A DNA stretch of 64,000 nucleotides from positions 28,608,063 to 28,672,062 of the forward strand of contig CM020619.1 in assembly GCA_009829735.1 (NCBI GenBank). Direction: 5' to 3'. Each line of letters starts with the position of its first letter. Within the stretch, counting starts at the first letter, position 1. This document shows positions 56,770 to 64,000 of this stretch, piece after piece. The notes below the pieces were generated by a model. That model did no database searches and was not told the DNA's origin. It worked only from the letters and a program-made list of their open reading frames with translations. This DNA is from Pyropia yezoensis (Eukaryota; Rhodophyta; Bangiophyceae; Bangiales; Bangiaceae). The translations under genes and the position numbers were made by a program.

Positions 56770-57426
56770 CTACTCTGCCCGCCCCCGCGCCGAATCCACC
56801 CGCGTCGCCGCCCCCCGGTCGACGCCCACCAGCCGGGAGCTCCCCCCCGCCCGCAGCCCCGGCCGCGGCACCCCCCGGGAAACGCCCCACAGCGCAGCCG
56901 CGCCGCCCAAAAAGCCCACCACCGCCGGCACCAGGATCAGCGCCGTGATGCGCGCGTTGCCGCCGGCGCCGGCCCCGGCGCCCACGCCGCCAACGCGCGC
57001 GCGGAAGGCCGCCACCCGCTCGTACGGGTCGGCCGACGCGGGGGTGCCCGGCGCCCCCCCGCGCCGCCGCCCAGCGGCCGACCCGTCGCGCGTACCCGCG
57101 TCACTGCCATTGGCGGCGGCAGCGGCGGCGGCAGCGGCGGCGGCGGCGGCGGCGGCCCAGCCGGTGCCACCGCCAACACCTGGCCCCCTCCCCCGCACAG
57201 AGGGGGGCGCGAGGTACGCATCGACGACGCGGTACGCGTCCGCGAGGGCCTGGAAAGTGGCCGTGGCGGCAGCGCGGCGGGGCGGCGGCGTTACGTCGGG
57301 GTGGTGTGCCAGTGCCGCCGCCCGCCAAGCGGCAGCCAGCTGCGGGCGCGTCGTGTCGGGGGGAAGGGAGAGGCGTTCCAGCGCCGCTGCGACGGAGGGG
57401 GGGGGAGGGGGGAGCGGGGGGGGCAT
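56770..57426 (-). CDS. Small J-domain protein with C-terminal membrane segment
   Basis: 218 residues from the ATG at 57,426-57,424. The J domain occupies about residues 12-70. Helix II reads RPQLAAAWRAAALA, then the HPD tripeptide at 42-44 (HHPDVTPP), then TATFQALADAYRVVDAYL. The HPD motif is what stimulates Hsp70 ATPase in this family. An Ala run of about 15 and a Gly/Arg-rich linker follow. One hydrophobic span, ITALILVPAVVGFLGGAAALWG, lies near 160-182, with a short basic tail behind it. This is the layout of a membrane-anchored type III J protein. Upstream in-frame ATGs up to 57,966 exist, but that part looks like leader sequence. It could be a plastid or ER protein; the sequence does not decide. 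Confidence 0.75.
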   Translation of the reverse strand: MPPPLPPPPPSVAAALERLSLPPDTTRPQLAAAWRAAALAHHPDVTPPPRRAAATATFQALADAYRVVDAYLAPPSVRGRGPGVGGGTGWAAAAAAAAAAAAAAANGSDAGTRDGSAAGRRRGGAPGTPASADPYERVAAFRARVGGVGAGAGAGGNARITALILVPAVVGFLGGAAALWGVSRGVPRPGLRAGGSSRLVGVDRGAATRVDSARGRAE

Positions 57427-58863
57427 GGCGCCAAGATGGGACGGGCCAGCGCGGGGGGGGGTTGCAGACGAGCAACGAGAGTGACAGGCCGGGAGAGGGG
57501 AGGAGTGGGCAGCGCTAGTGGAGGAACGAGCGAGGGGGCGGGGGGGGGGAGAGGGGGAAACGTGGGGGGAGGCAGTAGGGGGCACCTGAGCGTGTGGCAG
57601 AGGGAAGAAGCACGGAGAGAGAGGGAGGGACAACGTCCAAGCGGAATACACGTTGGGTGCGGGGACAAGATGCAGATGGCAAGTGTGCAGCACGTCACCT
57701 GCACAAGGGACTCGAAGAGGAACAAGCAAACGGACGAGGGCTGGTAGGAATGAATAGGGGTAGGGGAGGTAGGTAGGGGTGGAGTAGGCAGGTATGGGTC
57801 GAGGAAGAGGCGACCAGGGTGGCGGATGGGACGACCAACGCACTCCAAGCGGGGGCATGCGGCGACACGGACGGGTAGCGACGACCACCCAGTTGCACCC
57901 TGCAACTGCGAGAGAGGTGGAGCCAAGACGGTTGGGGCCAGGCGACAATGAGGCATACGCTCTCAAAAAGAGCCGATCACTTTCACCCTGTTTAAATTAA
58001 AAATCACTGACGGTGATTGTCCGCGATCTCTCCAGCCACAACGCACATGACCATGGGACGCTCGGGAAGGGGGGGTCTGGAGCGGTGGTGGCGGTAGCGG
58101 CGGGCGGAGACCGTCAGGAAGGCGCCAGCGTTTCCGACCCACCGCCCCTGCCTGCCCCCCACCGCCACGTGTGGGTGGAAGGAGTGGTCGTGGCTAGCGG
58201 GAGTGGGACCGACACCCTCAGACTTCCTGGATTGCCCTCGCCGACCGCGACGGAAGGTGGGGGTGCGGCTGTGGACGATGAACAGGCTCTAGAGGCGAGA
58301 CGTTGTCGAGGATATGCGCAAGCTCTGTGCCTCGCCTCGAGGCGTGACGGTAGAGGGAAGATGCGCGCGCTCAAGGGGGGAAGGCCCACCCAGCAGGGCG
58401 GAGAGGCACGGCTAGTGCACTCAATTGGGGACGCCATTCAAAATATTGAGCTGTTGGGGGCCACGTGTTCGACTCACATAATAATACAAAGAGTTCCGCC
58501 AATCTTCGCCGTTGGTCTTTGTCGCACGAGGGCGGCCGCCCTAGGTCAGGGGCGCGCGGGCGGCGCCTCTCCCCACCAGCGGCACTGACGTTGCCTCCAA
58601 GGGGACTGGGCGAGCCAAGGTGCGCGGCCTCTTCCCTCCGCGCCGCCAGCCGCCGCAGCCGCACCCCATTCCCCCCCCCCTTCCCCGGCTCGCCTGCGCC
58701 GGTGGGTCCCCTTCCATCGCTGCCAGCGGCGGCTATCACCGTTGCCGTTGCGGTAGCCCCTGTCTCGGCTGCCGTCGCCGCCGCCGCCGCGGCTGTGCCC
58801 TGCGCTTCGGCCGCGGCGCCTCCCCCCGTCCCTCCCTCCCCCCCACCCCCCCTCCTCCCCACC
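57427..58863. promoter_or_regulatory. Divergent intergenic region between the J-protein gene and the Pro/Gly-rich gene
   Basis: About 1.4 kb that should contain promoters for both divergent genes. A short AT-rich stretch (TTTAAATTAAAAATCAC near 57,990-58,006) and a G-box-like CCACGTG (58,461-58,467) stand out from the GC-rich background. Open frames here (e.g. 58,013-58,588) resemble no family. Confidence 0.3.
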
Positions 58864-59866
58864 ATGTCCCACAACCGCTTTGGCGGGTACCCGCCGCCGC
58901 CCCCCCCGGGGTCGCGCCCTCCCCCCCCGCCCCCCCCGCCCCCTCCTCCCCCCCCCCCGGCGGTCACCTGCCGCCGCCCCCCCCCCTGGCGGCGGCGGCG
59001 GCGGCGGCCGCGGGCCGCCGCCGCCACCCCACGCCATGGGCGCGCTTCCCCCCCCGCCGGTGGGGCCACCGCCGGGGCCGCCCAGCCTGGGCTGGACGCC
59101 TCGCGTGCTGCCGCCGCGGCAAGACCTGCTCGGCGGGGGGGGGGGGGGGGGACCGCCGGTGGCGCTGCTGGGGGAGGGGGCGGCGGCGGCGGCGGCGGTG
59201 GTGGTGGTATCGGCCTCGGCGGCGGTGGGGGGGGTGGCGCCGGTGGCGGGGGCGGTGGCCACGGCGCGCCGCCGCCTCCACCGCCACCGCCGCCGCCGCC
59301 ACCGCCGCCGCCGCCTCCGCCGCCGCCCCCCCCGCCACCGCCGCCACCACCGCCACCGCCGCCCGGGCCGGGCGCCCCTGCGGGTGCCCCTGTCCGGACG
59401 CCATCGTGGCTAGCCGGCCGCTACGCCGCCCCCTCCACGCGGAGTATGCTGCATGGGGCCGGCGGTGGCGGCGGCGGCGGCGGTGGCGGTGGCGGTGGCG
59501 GCGGCGGCGGCGGTGGCGGTGGCGGTGGCGGTGGCGGTAGCTGCGTCGGCGGGGGTGGGCTGGGTGTGGTGGGTGTAGGTATTGGTGGGGGGGGGCTTGG
59601 CGCGGTGGGGGGTGCGGCGGGCGTGGCGGCGGGCGTGGCGGCCATCCTGCCCAACACGAGCGGAAACCGCGAGGCCATGGCGCTGCTGATGGGCGGGGGG
59701 GAGGGGGGGCGGGGTTGGCGGTTGTGGGCGGCGGTGGCATGGGGGGAGGGGGGCCGGGCACACCAAACGTCGTGCTGGGGATGGGTGGCGGCGGTGGGGG
59801 GGGTGGGGGGGGCATGGGCGGCGGCGGCGGCGGAGGGGGTGGGGGGGGATGGGCGGCGGTGTAGGA

Positions 59867-59898
<32 letters not shown>

Positions 59899-60457
59899 GG
59901 GTGGTGGCAGTGTTGGCGGGGGCATTGGGGTGGGCGGCCTTGCCAGCGTCGGTGGTGGCGGCGGCGTCGGCGGCGGCGGCGTCGGCGGCGGTATCCTTGT
60001 GGGTGGCGGCGGCGGCGGCGGCGGCGGCAGCGTGCTAGACGAGGCGGCCTGGGCAGCCGCCCGCGTGGACGCGATCGCCGCAACCGCGGCGGGCCCCGCG
60101 GATGGCCTCCCCCCGGGCAGCGGCGTCGGCGGCGGCGTCAGCGACGTGCGCGCGCACATGGCGGTGATGGAGGTGGCGGCGACCGAGGCGGCCGCCGAGG
60201 CCGTCCGCGCCCGCCGCCGGGCGGTGGTCGCCGCCGCGGAGCGCGCGGCGCGGGCAGAGGCCGAGGTCAGCGCCGCGGAACTGGGCGTGGAGCGGCTGCG
60301 GTGGGAACACATGGCGCTGGAGGAGAAGGTTGCGCGGCTGCGCGCCAACGTGCGATTTGTGCTCAATGACTGGAAGGAGGTTGGGGGGGAAGGGGCGGGG
60401 GGGGCTGGAGGGGGGGGGGGGGGCTGGAGGGGGGGGCGCTCGGGGGGGAGGGAGTGA
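58864..60457 (+). CDS. Pro/Gly-rich low-complexity protein with C-terminal coiled coil
   Basis: The start MSHNRFGGYPPPPPPGSRPP at 58,864 follows a CACCATGTC context. Long Pro, Gly and Ala runs follow, with islands of ordinary sequence (PSLGWTPRVLPPRQDLLG; APVRTPSWLAGRYAAPSTRS; GVAAILPNTSGNREAMALLM). The end is a charged, Ala-rich helix likely to form a coiled coil (DVRAHMAVMEVAATEAAAEA, LRWEHMALEEKVARLRANVR), with a stop at 60,455-60,457. The islands sit in different frames, and the changes fall near homopolymers such as the 17-G run at 59,135-59,151, so either sequence errors or small introns interrupt the frame. I do not recognise the family. The layout (proline-rich, glycine-rich, coiled coil) is seen in scaffold and RNA-associated proteins. 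Confidence 0.45.
59277..59540. repeat. CCG and GGC/GGT trinucleotide microsatellites
   Basis: A (CCG)n-like tract at about 59,277-59,366, coding for Pro in frame, and a GGC/GGT tract at about 59,460-59,538, coding for Gly. Both lie inside the Pro/Gly-rich gene and are candidates for length variation between individuals. Confidence 0.85.
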
Positions 60458-61055
60458 CGCCGCTGGGGGGGGGGCGGTGCCGATGGATGTGTCGGGGGGG
60501 GATGGGGGGGGGTGAAGTAACCCTGGTGGCCGCCGCCGCCCGCACCGGTGAGGAAAGGCTGAGTGCTGAAGGGGTTAAGAGGCGAGGAGGGCGCTGCCGA
60601 TTAAGTCGCGTGTGCCTGACCTGCTGTGCTTTGCACTGCCATGCCACGCCTACCGCCCATGGGCTGTTTGAGCGGGCGACGGATGGGCGGGTCAAGCGTC
60701 CCGCCAGACCCACACCCGCTGTCAGCTTTGACCTGCCGGACGTGTTGGGCGGGTTAGCCCGGCCGTGACGCCGCCTCAAGAGTCGTGGCCGCGACGACGA
60801 CGCGCGTGGCGTTGGGAGGGGGGGCACCTGCGTTGTTGAAGGACCTCTCGTGGAAGGTGGCAAGAAAGGAGAAAAGACTGTAGAACACATATTGCTGTCG
60901 CGAAGGCGACCGCTGCGGTGCGGCGACCAAGACCAAGGAGGGGCGAGCACAGACCTAAGCAGCGAGACCCACAGGGAGGCATCGAAAAACCGATAAACGA
61001 CCGGTGGGTGGTGCGCCACCTTGCGGCACGAGCCCGCAACCCGCATGGAAGAAAG
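60458..61055. other. Intergenic between convergent Pro/Gly-rich gene and ZIP gene
   Basis: About 600 bp. The first 60 bp contain dense G runs (60,463-60,513). The remainder is mixed sequence with no supported gene and probably includes 3' untranslated parts of both neighbours. Confidence 0.5.
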
Positions 61056-62925
61056 TCAGAACAGGAACAAGACCAGGCTGGCGGCCATGATGATCATTCC
61101 ACCAATCAGTGAGATGGTCACGACCTTGTCTTCCGGGTCATAACGGTGAGCCGTCGGCAGCAGCTCCTTGAGAGCAATGTACACCTGCGGTAGGGTGGAA
61201 AAGAGGCAAAAGGGGCAGGAACAGGAATGCGGTCAGCAATGAGCAAATGACAGCAGCTCAAGCCAAAGAGGCGGGAACGAAAACCGTCAGTGGTTGAACA
61301 CGCCATAGGCCAGCACACAGGCCACCAGCAACATGAAAGCACGGCACAACAGACCAAACATTCTCCATTCTCCCCAGAGTATCCCATCTAGAGCGTACCA
61401 TCATGCCGGAGATGAGCCCAAACAGGATTCCGTACACCAGCTGGTTGAACACCTTACGCAGCACCACCCAGCCCAGGGCAGCTCCAATCAGCTCAGTCAT
61501 GCCCGACAAGGAAGCCCAGAAAAAGGCCTTGGGCTTTGACCCCGTTGCGTAGTAGATAGGCATGGCAACGGCAACGCCCTCAGGGATGCTGTGGAAAGAC
61601 CATGGGAAGATCGAGCGGCGAGAAGGGGGACAAGGGGAAGGGCAAAGTCACATGGTGGGAGAACAATAAGAAATAAGTAGTAACCAGCACTCCACAGGCC
61701 ATGAAAGAGAGCAACAACAAGAGTCAGCACCGGACACTACGTAGATAGCACCTCCAGCTCTGGCACAAAGACAACCCGAGAAGACGCCGAGAGCCAACCC
61801 CTGCAGTCCAGGGCTCGAATGCAGCACCCCGTTGGTTCAGCACGTTAAAACAGCACTCGGCCAAACACCTGGTGGCGGCTCCACACACACTCCACATCTC
61901 AACCGCCCCAATCTGTTCCACCCCAACTGCCCGGAAAGCGCCTCCCCCTCCCATCGAACATACTTGTGGATGCCGATGGCCACCGCTACGCTGACGCCCA
62001 CGCCCGGGTCCTGCAGCGCAGCAATGAATGTGGCAAGCCCCTCGGGAAAGTTGTGAGCGGCCAACGCGATGCCCGCGAACATGCCCATCCGGATCAGGTC
62101 CTTCTTGGCCTTCGCGCTTTCAAGCAACGACGGCTGCAGCAGACCGCCATGCCCAGTACTGTCGGCCATCGGCTGCATGGCCTCCTGGCGGGCCTTATCG
62201 TCGTCGGCCAATCCCAGCACCAGCCCGACGGATGATGCGCCGGCGTGCTCGCCAGCAGCTGACGAGCGGGTGCCCTCCCCCTCATCTGTCCAGTTGCTGC
62301 TGTCAGACGGATGGGAGCCCTGCGCGACGCGAGACCGCGCCGCCTCTGCGTCTACCTCCACGCCGTCAACGCCCGACATGGGCAGCTGGTGGTGAATGAC
62401 CGGGGTGGCCACGACAACCCCGCCCGAAGCTGGCGCCACGTCCACCACATCTGCCTCGCCGGCGCCAGCAGCTACCACGACACTTTCCGCTGCTGCCGCT
62501 GGCGCGGGCACCCCCTCCGCGTCGCCCTCGACGGCAGTCGCCGCCGCCCTCTTGGCGTGCAACCGCCGTTGGGCCCAGCGCTCAAAGAGGTGGAGAGCCC
62601 TGTCAAACGCGATTGTCAGCAGCACCCCCCCAAAGAAGCAGAGGGTGGCGTAGAGGTACGCCACCTCGGAGCGGTCGATGCAGTTTTCGAACGCGGTCAC
62701 CGACTTCGCCACAAAGATCTCCACGAACGATACGTACACCATCACACCAGCGGCGGCGCCCAGGGAGGCGGCCAGCCATGGGTTGGACGTCGCACCAGGC
62801 TTGGGCAGCGGCATCCAAAACGCCGCCGCCGCACCCAGGGAGGTGGCCAAACCAGACGCGGTGACCAGACCAAACGCAACACCCACGTTGTTGCCAGACG
62901 AGTCGGGGGAGCACAAGTCCGCCAT
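61056..62925 (-). CDS. ZIP family metal transporter (ZupT/ZRT3-like), three exons
   Basis: Exon 1 is 62,925-61,964, exon 2 is 61,588-61,399 and exon 3 is 61,184-61,056, giving 426 residues. Introns are 375 and 214 bp with GTATGT...CAG and GTACGC...CAG borders. ZIP proteins move zinc, iron or manganese into the cytosol from outside or from stores. Spans are expected near residues 13-37, 50-73, 88-110, 280-303, 308-330, 343-366, 370-385 and 405-425. The family signature is doubled as HNFPEG (291-296) and HNIPEG (320-325, with the Asn codon split by intron 1). Exon 3 supplies the last part, YIALKELLPTAHRYDPEDK plus a final span ending LVLFLF. A long, Ala/Val/Asp-rich loop (~120-270) with a single HH pair lies between spans 3 and 4. 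The start MADLCSPDSS precedes span 1 closely. Confidence 0.9.
61185..61398 (-). other. Intron 2 of the ZIP gene
   Basis: It starts GTACGCTC and ends CCTACCGCAG on the minus strand, phase 0. It joins GLISGMM to VYIALKELLP, restoring the usual last two spans of ZIP proteins. Confidence 0.85.
61589..61963 (-). other. Intron 1 of the ZIP gene
   Basis: It starts GTATGTTC and ends TTTCCACAG on the minus strand. Removing it completes the codon for Asn in HNIPEG, the most conserved ZIP motif, which strongly supports the borders. Confidence 0.88.
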
Positions 62926-64000
62926 GGTGGCTGAAGGAAGTGAGCACAAGAGAGTGTTGAGAAGGGGGCAGGGGGTGGGGGGGGAAGAGGGGAGGCCGAG
63001 GGGAGGAGGTAAGAGAGAAGTACAAGGCGCGAGGGGGGAATGGGTCAAAAGGGAAAAGGGGTCGAGCGAGGGAAGATGGGAGAAGGGCACAACCCCAGCG
63101 CTAGAAGAAACAGCCACCTTCGCAGCCAAGGGTTGGCACGACCGGCGCGCAGGCGGGTACGCCCGGCGCCACGCACGAGGGACGGCACAGGCGGGGAGGC
63201 CGGCGCGGCGGGCAGCAACGTACACGCGCTGCAGGGCAACGACCTGGCGGCCACGGCCGTCCCCGGGGTCCCGCACAGGCTGGCCGCGGCGCCACGCCGA
63301 GGGCGGCAAGACACTCGTCGGCAATGCGCTCGTTTGCGACGAGACACTGGCGGGTGGGGCTTGGCCGGCGCGGGGGCGCGCACCAACCCAAGCGGATTTA
63401 CGTCTCGTCTCGTCGGGCGAAATTTCCGACACTCGCAGTCCAGTCGCCCAGCAAGCAAGAGAGAAGAAAAAAGAAGCAAAGAAAAAAGGTCGAGCAGCGA
63501 ACAAGAGCGGGAGCTTTATCGGTTTCACGGTACGTACTGTACGTACTGTACATACATACGTTTATACGCCGCGCAAGGACGCGCGAAAGCGCCGAGTCGG
63601 GGCAGTGTGCGATGCGTCGTTCTTCTCTTTCGTTTCTCTGCTGTCTGCTGCTTTTTTTTTTTTTTCGCCTGTTTGTCTTCTCTGCCTGCCTCCCACGCCC
63701 AAGCGGGATCCACCGCAAGCGGTTCAAGCCCCCGACAAAGAGGAGCGATCCTTCACCCGAGGCGACTGCTACCGGCACGGATGGTTGATGGGACGGCCCG
63801 AGGAACCTCGACCTCACCTGCAGGTCGGCTCCGCTCCCTGTCGAGTGCGATAAGATCGTTGGTCCGGCAGTCAATTGTATTTCACGGGTTGTCGGACGTG
63901 GCCACGTGCGGGGGTGCGTGCCCTACAGTACAGTCTTTCTCCATTGCTGTGACATCCTTTCTTGGGCACGGTGTCTAGTAACCAATGCAGGTCGACCGAC
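62926..64000. promoter_or_regulatory. Upstream region of the ZIP gene to window end
   Basis: About 1.1 kb before the ZIP start codon (minus strand). It contains a tandem GTACGTACT motif (about 63,532-63,549), followed by TACATACATACG, a T run at 63,650-63,665 and purine-rich stretches near 63,460-63,490. Long open frames on both strands lack recognisable products. A neighbouring gene may begin near the right edge, but I cannot support one. Confidence 0.35.

Noticed and set aside
56117-57484. A 455-codon plus-strand frame
   Set aside because: It lies antisense to the J-domain gene and consists of Pro/Ala/Arg runs. It looks like a by-product of GC-rich sequence.
58013-58588. A 191-codon plus-strand frame between the divergent genes
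   Set aside because: No recognisable family or domain, and it lies in the presumed promoter region. Not supported without transcripts.
59277-59540. CRISPR-like array
   Set aside because: These are uninterrupted trinucleotide microsatellites without unique spacers, in a eukaryotic coding region.
63612-63788. A short frame starting MRRSSLSFLCCLLLFFFF, resembling a signal peptide
   Set aside because: The hydrophobic part is produced by a T run, and the remainder has no features. Too weak to call a gene.

Overview
This window is eukaryotic nuclear DNA. It contains chromodomain Ty3/Gypsy retrotransposons, a zinc transporter gene with GT-AG introns, a tRNA-splicing endonuclease subunit, and very GC-rich genes with long Ala, Pro and Gly runs. 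It holds no bacterial operons or rRNA. The base composition and low-complexity proteins would suit a GC-rich alga (a bangialean red alga is one candidate), but nothing here fixes the species.

Layout. About 1-51,563 is a nest of LTR elements. An old family-B Gypsy copy (B0) runs from the left edge to 34,684. A family-A element (A-outer, minus strand, 5-bp target duplication AGTGG) is inserted in it at 1,072-30,324. A younger, apparently whole family-A element (A-inner, 3,440-14,262, target duplication CCGGC) is inserted in A-outer. B0 also carries a solo LTR of family C (30,507-31,077) and a solo LTR of family A (31,765-32,127). A composite of two family-B fragments (B1, 34,685-50,705) follows, and it hosts a full-length family-B element (B2, 37,270-47,096, target duplication AAAAC). 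The 5' end of a family-C element closes the cluster. A 500-N gap at 22,048-22,547 separates two nearly identical ~7.2 kb segments, which probably are one locus assembled twice.

Host part. 51,564-64,000 holds an unidentified ORF next to the family-C LTR, a TA-flanked MITE (52,654-53,105), a TSEN34-like gene (+), a membrane-anchored J-domain protein (-), a Pro/Gly-rich protein with a C-terminal coiled coil (+), and a three-exon ZIP metal transporter (-).

Main point of interest. Both Gypsy families carry, downstream of pol and on the opposite strand, a long extra ORF (815 aa in A, about 647 aa in B). The two proteins share motifs at matching spacing (FGSV, then HLP about 40 residues on, QL, and a His-x4-Trp pair). 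This suggests an antisense gene conserved between two chromovirus families. Families A, B and C also share one identical 18-nt primer-binding site.
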